6,152 nt of DNA, taken from assembly GCA_023437755.1 (NCBI GenBank), contig JAEZFJ010000329.1, positions 1-6,152 on the forward strand, in the 5' to 3' direction. The DNA comes from Pseudomonadota bacterium (lineage in GTDB: Bacteria > Pseudomonadota > Alphaproteobacteria > Rhizobiales > Devosiaceae). Under the pieces are notes generated by a model. The model saw nothing but the letters and a program-made list of their open reading frames with translations. It had not been told where the DNA came from and made no database searches. Shown piece after piece: positions 1 to 6,152 of the stretch; the stretch's first letter is position 1, and each line of letters begins with the position of its first letter. A program made the position numbers and the translations under genes.

Positions 1-51
1 AGCCAGTACGCTGCAGAAATCTGGGGTGTTGGAGAGCAGCAGGCGAGTTGA
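1..51 (+). CDS. glgP: Glycogen phosphorylase, C-terminal end only (partial)
   Basis: Frame 1 is open from the first base and ends at a TGA at 49-51. It encodes 16 residues, SQYAAEIWGVGEQQAS. The Y-A-x-x-I-W pattern matches the last helix of GT35 glycogen/maltodextrin phosphorylases, where a Tyr-Ala-x-x-Ile-Trp segment lies a few residues before the C-terminus (E. coli GlgP has a similar YADHIW). The full enzyme would release glucose-1-phosphate from non-reducing alpha-1,4 chain ends using phosphate and pyridoxal phosphate. None of the catalytic domain is in the window. The call rests on this short tail plus its place directly before glgB, which is the gene order of the Agrobacterium-type glycogen operon. 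The gap to glgB is 41 bases on the same strand, so co-transcription is likely. The sequence to the left would settle the identity. Confidence 0.75.
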   Translation, partial: SQYAAEIWGVGEQQAS

Positions 52-78
52 GGCGGACCAGACACAAGCAAGTTTGAC

Positions 79-85
79 GGGGGAG
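79..85 (+). promoter_or_regulatory. Ribosome binding site of glgB
   Basis: The purine run GGGGGAG lies 7 bases before the TTG at 93, a suitable Shine-Dalgarno distance. It decides the start, because the frame has a TGA at 75-77 and no ATG or GTG between that stop and the TTG. Confidence 0.6.
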
Positions 86-92
86 TGGGCGG

Positions 93-2282
93 TTGACGAA
101 GGAAAGCTGGCAGGCGGATAGCAGGGAAGTCGAAGCGGTGGTGGCGGGACGCCATGCCGATCCGTTCGCCTTCCTGGGCCTGCAGGAGGTCGGCGGCGAG
201 TGGCTGCTGCGCGCATTCATTCCGCATGCCGAGTTCGTCGACGCCTTCACTCTCGATGGTCGCCCGCTTGGCCATCTGATCCCCCGCCATTCTGCCGGGT
301 TCTTCGAGGGCAAGGTCGATGTCGACCACCGCCAGCCGATCCGCTATCGCGCCCGCGACGCTGGGGGCGAGTGGGATGCCTATGATCCCTATTCCTTCGG
401 GCCTGTGCTCGGGCCGATGGACGACTATTACATTGGCGAAGGGAGCCACCTCCGCCTGTTCGACAAGCTCGGTGCCCACGAGATGGAGTTCGAGGGCATC
501 CACGGCACGCATTTCGCGGTGTGGGCGCCCAATGCCCAGCGCGTCAGCGTGGTCGGGCTGTTCAATGAATGGGACGGCCGGCGCCATCCGATGCGCAACC
601 GCAACGGCATCTGGGAGGTGTTCATCCCGGTGCTGGGGACGGGGACGCTTTACAAATACGAGATCGTTGCTCGCGACGGCACTGTGCTGCCGCTCAAGGC
701 CGACCCCTTCGCGCGCCAATCCGAGCTGCGGCCGCGCACCGCGTCTGTGGTACCCGATCCGACCCCCTTCACCTGGACCGACCAGCGCTACATGGAGGAG
801 AGGGCGCTGAAGGACTGGCGTCGCACGCCGATGTCGATCTACGAGGTGCATCTGGGCAGCTGGCGTCGGCGGCCGGACGGCGGCTTTCTCAGTTATGCGC
901 AACTGGCCGAGCAGTTGGTGCCCTATGTGGCCGACATGGGCTACACCCATATCGAGCTGCTGCCGATTTCCGAACATCCTTATGATCCGAGCTGGGGCTA
1001 CCAGCCGACGGGGCTTTATGCGCCGACGGCGCGGCATGGAGATCCCGCGGACTTCGCCCGGTTCGTGGACGCGGCGCATGAAGCCGGGCTCGGCGTGATC
1101 CTCGACTGGGTGCCTGCGCACTTCCCCACCGACGCCCACGGGCTTGCGCGCTTCGATGGCACTGCGCTCTACGAGCACGAAGATCCGCGGCTCGGCTACC
1201 ACCCCGACTGGAACACCGCGATCTACAATTTCGGGCGCAAGGAAGTGCAGAGCTTCCTCGTGAATAATGCGCTCTTCTGGCTCGAGAAATTCCACATCGA
1301 CGGGCTGCGCGTCGATGCGGTGGCCTCGATGCTCTATCTCGACTATTCGCGCAATCCGGGGCAGTGGGTGCCCAACAAGCACGGCGGCAACGAGAACCTC
1401 GAAGCGGTGGAATTCCTCAAGCGGGTGAACACGGAAGTGTACCGCCTGCACCCAGGAGCCTTCATGATCGCCGAGGAGTCGACCTCCTGGCCCGGCGTGA
1501 GCCACCCGGCCTATACGGGCGGGCTCGGCTTCGGCTTCAAGTGGAACATGGGTTTCATGAACGACACGCTGCGCTACATGCGTCGCGAGTCGATTCACCG
1601 CAAGTTCCATCACCACGACCTGACCTTTGGCATGGTGTATGCGTTCAGCGAGAACTTCGTGCTGCCGCTGAGCCATGACGAGGTGGTGCATGGCAAGCGT
1701 TCGCTTCTGGACAAGATGCCGGGCGACGACTGGCAGCAATTCGCCAATTTGAGAGCCTACTACGCCTTCATGTGGGGGCACCCGGGCAAGAAGCTCTTGT
1801 TCATGGGGCAGGAATTCGCCCAGCGCGAGGAGTGGTCGGAAAGCCGGGCTCTCGACTGGTGGCTGCTCGAGGCCGGCATGCACGAAGGTGTGCGCCGACT
1901 GGTGACCGACCTTAATGTCGCCTATCGCAGCCTGCCCGCCCTGCATGCCCGTGACTGCGAGCCGGAAGGGTTCGAGTGGGCCATCGGCAATGATCACCAG
2001 AACTCCGTGATCGCGTTCGTGCGCAAGGCGCCCGGCGCCGATCCGGTGCTGGTCATCAGCAATTTCACGCCGGTACCGCGTGAGACTTACCGCGTGCCGC
2101 TGCCGGTGGTGGGGCGCTGGGTGGAACGGCTCAATACGGATGCCGGATGGTATTCCGGGTCGAACACCGGCAACCAGGGCGGGGTTGACGCGTATCCCGT
2201 AGAGGGCCGCCATTGGCCCGCCGAGGCAGAGGTGTTTCTGCCGCCGCTTTCGACACTGTTCCTGAAATACGAGCCGGACTGA
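93..2282 (+). CDS. glgB: 1,4-alpha-glucan branching enzyme (TTG start)
   Basis: This enzyme cuts an alpha-1,4-glucan chain and rejoins the piece through an alpha-1,6 bond, making branches in cytoplasmic glycogen. The 729 residues match the usual length of long-form bacterial GH13 GlgB (E. coli 728). An N1 domain begins around HADPFAFLG (21-29). A second CBM48-like domain follows, with GTHFAVWAPNA (138-148) and FNEWDGRRHPM (157-167). Next come the GH13 barrel and a C-terminal all-beta domain. The four GH13 regions are intact: DWVPAHF (338-344); GLRVDAV with nucleophile D408; MIAEES with acid/base E461; and LSHDEVVHGK with H528 and transition-state D529. These lie three residues after their E. 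coli counterparts. The start is TTG at 93: it is the first possible start after an in-frame stop, has a Shine-Dalgarno, and keeps the N1 domain whole, whereas the first in-frame ATG comes only after about 100 residues. Nothing is truncated or missing. Confidence 0.97.
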   Translation: MTKESWQADSREVEAVVAGRHADPFAFLGLQEVGGEWLLRAFIPHAEFVDAFTLDGRPLGHLIPRHSAGFFEGKVDVDHRQPIRYRARDAGGEWDAYDPYSFGPVLGPMDDYYIGEGSHLRLFDKLGAHEMEFEGIHGTHFAVWAPNAQRVSVVGLFNEWDGRRHPMRNRNGIWEVFIPVLGTGTLYKYEIVARDGTVLPLKADPFARQSELRPRTASVVPDPTPFTWTDQRYMEERALKDWRRTPMSIYEVHLGSWRRRPDGGFLSYAQLAEQLVPYVADMGYTHIELLPISEHPYDPSWGYQPTGLYAPTARHGDPADFARFVDAAHEAGLGVILDWVPAHFPTDAHGLARFDGTALYEHEDPRLGYHPDWNTAIYNFGRKEVQSFLVNNALFWLEKFHIDGLRVDAVASMLYLDYSRNPGQWVPNKHGGNENLEAVEFLKRVNTEVYRLHPGAFMIAEESTSWPGVSHPAYTGGLGFGFKWNMGFMNDTLRYMRRESIHRKFHHHDLTFGMVYAFSENFVLPLSHDEVVHGKRSLLDKMPGDDWQQFANLRAYYAFMWGHPGKKLLFMGQEFAQREEWSESRALDWWLLEAGMHEGVRRLVTDLNVAYRSLPALHARDCEPEGFEWAIGNDHQNSVIAFVRKAPGADPVLVISNFTPVPRETYRVPLPVVGRWVERLNTDAGWYSGSNTGNQGGVDAYPVEGRHWPAEAEVFLPPLSTLFLKYEPD

Positions 2283-2313
2283 AACCGGCTTCGCCAAATC
2301 AAGCTCCCGTGGT

Positions 2314-2321
2314 GGAGGAGG
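2314..2321 (+). promoter_or_regulatory. Strong ribosome binding site of glgC
   Basis: GGAGGAGG lies 9 bases before the ATG at 2331, within the 48-base glgB-glgC gap. It is the strongest Shine-Dalgarno in the window. The rest of the gap (2283-2313) shows no recognisable promoter or terminator. CTCC at 2304-2307 could pair with GGAG at 2314-2317 in a small hairpin, discussed as a finding. Confidence 0.8.
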
Positions 2322-2330
2322 AAAAGGACA

Positions 2331-3602
2331 ATGGCTGACTACAGGTTACCATCACCGCTGGCCCGCGAGACCATGGCCTATGTACTCGCGGGTGGCCGCG
2401 GCACCCGTTTGATGGAATTGACCGACCGGCGCGCCAAGCCTGCCGTGTATTTCGGCGGCAAGTCGCGCATCATCGATTTCGCGCTGTCGAACGCACTGAA
2501 CTCGGGCATCCGCCGCATCTCCGTGGCGACGCAGTATCAGGCACACTCGCTGATCCGGCACCTGCAGCGGGGCTGGAATTTCCTGCGCACCGAACGCAAC
2601 GAGAGCTTCGACGTGCTGCCCGCCTCGCAGCGGGTGAAGGAGGACATGTGGTATGCCGGCACTGCCGATGCCGTGTACCAGAACATGGACATCATCGAGG
2701 ATTACGGCCCGCGCTACATCGTGATCCTCGCCGGCGACCACATCTACAAGATGGACTACGAAATCATGCTCCGCCAGCATGTGGACACAGGCGCGGACGT
2801 GACCATCGGGTGCCTGGAAGTACCGCGCATGGAAGCCACCGGTTTCGGCGTAATGCATGTGGACGGACGGGACCGGGTCATCGACTTCGTGGAAAAGCCG
2901 AAGGACCCGCCGGGGATTCCTGACAAGCCGGATACGGCGCTGGCGTCGATGGGCATCTATGTTTTCGAGACGCGCTTCCTGATGGAGCAGTTGCGCCGGG
3001 ACGCCGCCACGGAAGGCTCGAACCGCGACTTCGGCAAGGACATCATCCCCTATATCGTCAAGAACGGTACCGCTTGGGCACATCGCTTCACCCGCTCCTG
3101 CGTGCGCTCGAGCAAGGAAGAGGTGAGCTACTGGCGCGACGTCGGCACCATCGATGCGTACTGGAAGGCCTCGATCGACCTGACCGACATCGAGCCGCAG
3201 CTCGACCTCTATGACCGCGATTGGCCGATCTGGACCCACGCCGAGATCACCCCTCCGGCCAAGTTCGTGCACGACTATGACGGTCGCCGCGGCTCGGCGG
3301 TGAATTCGCTGGTCTCGGGCGACTGCATCATCTCGGGCGGCCACCTCAGCCGCACGCTGCTGTCGACCGGCAGCCGCGTCCATTCCTACTCGGTGCTGGA
3401 TGAGGCGGTGGTGCTGCCCTATTGCGACATTGGTCGCAACGCGCGGCTCAAGAAGGTGATCATCGACCGCGGGGTGAACATCCCCGAGGGACTGGTGGTG
3501 GGCGAGGACCCCGAGTTCGACGCCACCTGGTTCCGACGCTCCGATGATGGGGTAACGCTGATCACGCAAAACATGATCAGCAAGTACCTGGCAGGACGAT
3601 GA
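2331..3602 (+). CDS. glgC: Glucose-1-phosphate adenylyltransferase (ADP-glucose pyrophosphorylase)
   Basis: GlgC makes ADP-glucose and pyrophosphate from ATP and glucose-1-phosphate, the committed and usually allosterically controlled step of bacterial glycogen synthesis. It normally works as a cytoplasmic homotetramer. The 423 residues are close to E. coli GlgC (431). The N-terminal nucleotidyltransferase domain shows LAGGRGTRL (19-27), the RRAKPAVYFGGK segment (33-44) whose K36 matches the E. coli activator-site lysine, AGDHIYKMDY (134-143) with catalytic D136, FVEKP (186-190) with glucose-1-phosphate-binding K189, ASMGIYVF (from 205), and WRDVGTIDAYW (268-278). A left-handed beta-helix C-terminal domain runs from about GSAVNS (321) to LVVGED (388-393). 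Related alphaproteobacterial enzymes respond to fructose-6-phosphate and pyruvate; expecting the same here is inference. The ATG start has a strong Shine-Dalgarno. The gene ends in a 4-base ATGA overlap with glgA. Confidence 0.98.
   Translation: MADYRLPSPLARETMAYVLAGGRGTRLMELTDRRAKPAVYFGGKSRIIDFALSNALNSGIRRISVATQYQAHSLIRHLQRGWNFLRTERNESFDVLPASQRVKEDMWYAGTADAVYQNMDIIEDYGPRYIVILAGDHIYKMDYEIMLRQHVDTGADVTIGCLEVPRMEATGFGVMHVDGRDRVIDFVEKPKDPPGIPDKPDTALASMGIYVFETRFLMEQLRRDAATEGSNRDFGKDIIPYIVKNGTAWAHRFTRSCVRSSKEEVSYWRDVGTIDAYWKASIDLTDIEPQLDLYDRDWPIWTHAEITPPAKFVHDYDGRRGSAVNSLVSGDCIISGGHLSRTLLSTGSRVHSYSVLDEAVVLPYCDIGRNARLKKVIIDRGVNIPEGLVVGEDPEFDATWFRRSDDGVTLITQNMISKYLAGR
3590..3602 (+). promoter_or_regulatory. 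glgC-glgA ATGA overlap with upstream purine-rich ribosome binding site
   Basis: The glgA ATG (3599-3601) overlaps the glgC TGA (3600-3602). GGCAGGA at 3590-3596 precedes the ATG by only 2 bases, a tight Shine-Dalgarno spacing. Such overlaps commonly let a terminating ribosome restart on the next gene, so coupled synthesis of GlgC and GlgA is likely (inference). Confidence 0.6.
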
Positions 3603-5065
3603 TCGAAGTCCTGTCGGTCGCCTCCGAGGCGTATCCGCTGATCAAGACCGGGGGGCTGGCGGACGTCGCCGGCGCCCTGCCATCGGCGCTCAGCCAGTGC
3701 GGGGTGACCATGCGCACGCTGGTGCCCGGCTACCCCTCGGTGATGAGCAAGCTCAGCGGCGGCCGCGTGGTGCAGGAGTTCGACGACCTGTTCGGCGCCA
3801 GCGCCAAGCTGATCGCCGGACGGGCCGGCGGGCTCGACGTGATCGTCATCGACGCTCCGCAGTTCTACGATCGCCCGGGCAGCCCTTATGTGAGCCCTGA
3901 TGGCTGGGACTGGCCGGACAACTGGAAGCGCTTCGCGGCGCTGGGCTGGGTGGCCGGTGAACTCGGGCACGGCATGATCGAAGGCTATCAGCCGCATGTC
4001 GTCCACGCGCATGACTGGCAGGCGGGGCTCGCACCCGCCTATATCAAGTACGGCGCGACGGACCGGGTGCGGACGGTAATGACCGTCCACAACATTGCGT
4101 TCAAAGGGTTCTTCCGCGCCGATATCTTCGGGCAGTTGCGGTTGCCGCCGCAGGCCTTCGATGTGGGCGGTGTCGAGTTCTACGGCGACGTCTCATACCT
4201 GAAGGCGGGGATGGAATGCGCCGACTACGTGACCACCGTCAGCCCCAACTATGCGGACGAAATCCGCACGCCAGCCTTCGGCATGGGGCTCGAGGGATTG
4301 CTGAATGGACGGGCCGAGACGGTGACCGGCATTCTCAACGGCATCGACACCGACGCGTGGAACCCGGCAACGGACAACGCGCTGGTGCAGACCTATTCCT
4401 CGAGCACGCTGCATCTGCGGCAGGCCAACAAGCGGGCACTGGCCGAGCGGTTCGAACTTGATGGCACGGATGGCCCGCTGTTCTGCGTCGTCAGCCGCCT
4501 CACCGACCAGAAGGGCATGGACCTCCTGCTGCAGGTCGTCGACGGCTTGGTCGACCTCGGGGGGCGTCTCGCTGTACTCGGGTCGGGTGACGCCTACCTC
4601 GAGGACGGTTTCCGCCATATGGCGGCACGGCACCCGGGCAAGGTCGGGGTGATGATCGGCTATGACGAAGCGCTGAGCCACCTGATGCAGGGTGGCAGCG
4701 ACGCGATCCTGATCCCCTCGCGGTTCGAGCCCTGCGGGCTGACCCAGCTCTACGGGCTGCGCTATGGCTGCGTGCCGATCGTGAGCCGCATCGGCGGACT
4801 GGCCGATACGGTGATCGACGCCAACCCGGCGGCGCTGTCCGCGGAAGTGGCAACGGGCCTCATGTTTGCTCCGGACAGCGCACATGACCTCTACGAGGCG
4901 GTGCGCAAGGCGGTGCGGCTCCACAAAGACAACAAGACCTGGAAGAAAATCCAACGGCGCGGGATGAAATCGGACGTCTCCTGGGAGACGAGCGCGGCGC
5001 TTTATGCCGGCATCTACGCCCAACTCACCGGACTGACGACCGATGGCCAACAGCAAATCGATTAA
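3599..5065 (+). CDS. glgA: Glycogen synthase (ADP-glucose, GT5 family)
   Basis: GlgA transfers glucose from ADP-glucose to the non-reducing end of an alpha-1,4-glucan, elongating glycogen in the cytoplasm. The 488 residues fit bacterial GlgA (E. coli 477), with a GT-B fold of two Rossmann-like halves. The N-terminal half opens with ASEAYPLIKTGGLADV (8-23); K16 lies in the KTGGL ADP-glucose-binding motif. It also contains HAHDWQAG (136-143) and TVHNIAFKG (162-170). The C-terminal half carries VSRLTDQKG with R300 and K305, and SRFEPCGLTQLYG with E377 and C379, at the same numbers as the E. coli catalytic residues. These motifs mark the bacterial, ADP-glucose-using type rather than eukaryotic UDP-glucose synthases. 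The start at 3599 is supported by the conserved beginning IEVLSVASEAYP. The gene overlaps glgC by 4 bases and pgm by 23 bases. I see nothing unusual in the protein. Confidence 0.98.
   Translation: MIEVLSVASEAYPLIKTGGLADVAGALPSALSQCGVTMRTLVPGYPSVMSKLSGGRVVQEFDDLFGASAKLIAGRAGGLDVIVIDAPQFYDRPGSPYVSPDGWDWPDNWKRFAALGWVAGELGHGMIEGYQPHVVHAHDWQAGLAPAYIKYGATDRVRTVMTVHNIAFKGFFRADIFGQLRLPPQAFDVGGVEFYGDVSYLKAGMECADYVTTVSPNYADEIRTPAFGMGLEGLLNGRAETVTGILNGIDTDAWNPATDNALVQTYSSSTLHLRQANKRALAERFELDGTDGPLFCVVSRLTDQKGMDLLLQVVDGLVDLGGRLAVLGSGDAYLEDGFRHMAARHPGKVGVMIGYDEALSHLMQGGSDAILIPSRFEPCGLTQLYGLRYGCVPIVSRIGGLADTVIDANPAALSAEVATGLMFAPDSAHDLYEAVRKAVRLHKDNKTWKKIQRRGMKSDVSWETSAALYAGIYAQLTGLTTDGQQQID
5043..5065 (+). 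other. 23-base overlap of the glgA end and the pgm start
   Basis: The last seven codons and stop of glgA are also the first codons of pgm, read in a different frame. The bases just before the pgm ATG (about 5025-5042) contain no AGGAG-like run, the best being a CCGGA around 5029. This suggests that pgm depends partly on ribosomes arriving from glgA, which is inference. Confidence 0.7.
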
Positions 5066-6152
5066 GACGACCCCATATCAGGACCAGAAGCCGGGCACCT
5101 CCGGACTTCGCAAGCGGGTGCCGGTGTTCCAGCAGCCGAACTACGTCGAGAACTTCGTGCAGTCGATCTTCGACAGCCTCGACGGCTTCGAGGGCCAGAC
5201 GCTGGTGATCGGCGGGGACGGACGCTACTACAACGACGTTGCCATCCAGAAGGCGATCAAGATCGCCGCCGGCAATGGCTTCGGCAAGGTGATGATCGGG
5301 CGTGACGGGTTGCTGTCGACGCCGGCCGCCAGCCATGTGATCCGCCACTACAAGGCTTTCGGCGGGCTGGTGCTATCGGCGAGCCACAATCCCGGCGGAC
5401 CGGACGGCGATTTCGGCATCAAATACAATATCGGCAATGGCGGCCCGGCGCCGGAGAAGATCACCGACGCCGCCTTTGCGCGCACCAAGGTGATCGACAG
5501 CTACAAGATGGTCGAGGCGCCCGACGTGGCGCTCGGCCATGTCGGCACCCAGCGGGTCGGCGACATGGTGGTCGAGGTGATCGACCCGGTCGCCGATTAT
5601 GCGGCGCTGATGGAGACGCTGTTCGACTTCACTGCCATCCGGGCGCTGTTTGCGTCGGGCTTCCGCATGCGCTTCGACGCCATGCATGCGATCACCGGCC
5701 CCTATGCGCATCGCATCCTCGAGGAGATGCTGGGCGCTCCCGCGGGTACCGTGGTCAACGGCACGCCGTCGCCCGATTTCGGCGGCGGGCACCCGGACCC
5801 GAACCTGGTGCACGCCAAAGAGCTTTACGACCTGCTGATGAGCCCGGACGGCCCGGATTTCGGCGCCGCCTCCGACGGAGATGGGGATCGGAACCTGATC
5901 ATCGGCAAGAACAGGTTCGTGACGCCTTCGGACTCGCTGGCAATCCTGGCGGCCAATGCCGCCCTGGCACCCGGCTATGCCACCGGTATCGCCGGGATCG
6001 CCCGCTCGATGCCGACCAGCGCGGCGGCGGACAAGGTCGCCGAGAAGCGCGGGCTCGAAATGCACGAGACCCCCACGGGCTGGAAGTTCTTCGGCAATCT
6101 GCTGGATGCGGGCCGGGTGACGATCTGCGGCGAGGAGAGCGCCGGCACCGGC
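5043..6152 (+). CDS. pgm: Alpha-D-glucose phosphate-specific phosphoglucomutase (3' end cut by window edge)
   Basis: Pgm interconverts glucose-1-phosphate and glucose-6-phosphate through a phosphoserine and a glucose-1,6-bisphosphate intermediate. It links GlgC and GlgP to central metabolism and also supplies sugar nucleotides for surface polysaccharides. The frame is open for 370 codons to the window edge; rhizobial relatives of the rabbit-type mutase are about 540 residues, so roughly the last third is missing. Visible motifs are the N-terminal PYQDQKPGTSGLRK (11-24), the active-site loop SASHNPGG (112-119) with phosphoserine S114, the Mg-binding loop SDGDGDRN (277-284), TPTGWKFFGN (343-352), and the sugar-binding loop GEESAGTG (363-370). 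The ATG at 5043 is the first start after an in-frame TGA at 5034-5036 and gives the expected N-terminus; the next in-frame ATG is at residue 84. It begins 23 bases before the glgA stop, with no clear Shine-Dalgarno. Confidence 0.96.
   Translation, partial: MANSKSIKTTPYQDQKPGTSGLRKRVPVFQQPNYVENFVQSIFDSLDGFEGQTLVIGGDGRYYNDVAIQKAIKIAAGNGFGKVMIGRDGLLSTPAASHVIRHYKAFGGLVLSASHNPGGPDGDFGIKYNIGNGGPAPEKITDAAFARTKVIDSYKMVEAPDVALGHVGTQRVGDMVVEVIDPVADYAALMETLFDFTAIRALFASGFRMRFDAMHAITGPYAHRILEEMLGAPAGTVVNGTPSPDFGGGHPDPNLVHAKELYDLLMSPDGPDFGAASDGDGDRNLIIGKNRFVTPSDSLAILAANAALAPGYATGIAGIARSMPTSAAADKVAEKRGLEMHETPTGWKFFGNLLDAGRVTICGEESAGTG

Noticed and set aside
52..92. A possible promoter for glgB in the glgP-glgB gap.
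   Set aside because: The TTTGAC at 73-78 resembles a -35 box, but it sits only 15 bases before the start codon, leaving no room for a -10 element and transcript start. The gap otherwise holds only the ribosome binding site.
2283..2303. A possible terminator after glgB (GGC-TTC-GCC palindrome near 2287-2295).
   Set aside because: The stem is only 3 base pairs with no T-run after it, and glgC follows closely with a strong ribosome binding site. It is not a credible terminator.
2352..3569. A 405-codon open frame on the minus strand, opposite almost the whole of glgC.
   Set aside because: The + strand frame encodes a full, motif-complete GlgC. The antisense translation is rich in His, Val, Arg and Asp with no recognisable domain. 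Long antisense frames are typical of GC-rich genes with strong third-position bias.
3419..4090. A 223-codon minus-strand frame across the glgC-glgA junction.
   Set aside because: It crosses two confirmed genes on the other strand, has low-complexity His/Arg/Ala-rich content and no recognisable family.
4193..5056. A 287-codon minus-strand open frame opposite the second half of glgA.
   Set aside because: It is composition-driven like the one opposite glgC. It has no motif, and its span is fully explained by the GlgA C-terminal domain.
5373..6065. A 230-codon minus-strand frame in the right part, where pgm runs off the edge.
   Set aside because: The + strand frame from 5043 carries all expected phosphoglucomutase motifs across the same bases. 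The antisense product is Arg/His-rich with no recognisable domain.

Overview
This window holds a bacterial glycogen-metabolism operon, read entirely from the + strand in the order glgP (last 16 codons only), glgB, glgC, glgA, pgm (5' part, running off the right edge). The DNA is GC-rich, with strong G/C preference at third codon positions. The arrangement glgP-glgB-glgC-glgA-pgm is the one known from Agrobacterium and other Hyphomicrobiales (Alphaproteobacteria). The Pgm N-terminus, with its TTPYQDQKPGTSGLRK segment, fits the same group. A Devosia-like or rhizobial relative is plausible, but the genus cannot be fixed from this sequence alone.

Layout: 1-51 is the C-terminal tail of glycogen phosphorylase. 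A 41-base gap then carries the ribosome binding site for glgB, which starts with TTG at 93 and ends at 2282. A 48-base gap holds a strong Shine-Dalgarno for glgC (2331-3602). glgC and glgA (3599-5065) share an ATGA stop/start. pgm starts inside the end of glgA (5043) and is cut by the window edge after 370 codons. No gap exceeds 48 bases, and I saw no tRNA, rRNA, mobile element, CRISPR array, convincing terminator or recognisable promoter.

How the genes work together: Pgm interconverts glucose-6-phosphate and glucose-1-phosphate. GlgC activates glucose-1-phosphate with ATP to ADP-glucose. GlgA adds the glucose to growing alpha-1,4 chains, and GlgB introduces alpha-1,6 branches. GlgP releases glucose-1-phosphate from chain ends, which Pgm can return to glycolysis. 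One transcript therefore encodes storage, mobilisation and the linking mutase, all cytoplasmic.

All four main proteins have their expected catalytic residues and near-standard lengths (Pgm as far as it is visible). I see no frameshift, insertion or foreign cargo. This is an ordinary, well-conserved metabolic region and I did not find a novel system. The few points worth checking concern translation signals: the TTG start, a possible weak hairpin over the glgC Shine-Dalgarno, and the pgm start embedded in glgA without a clear Shine-Dalgarno.
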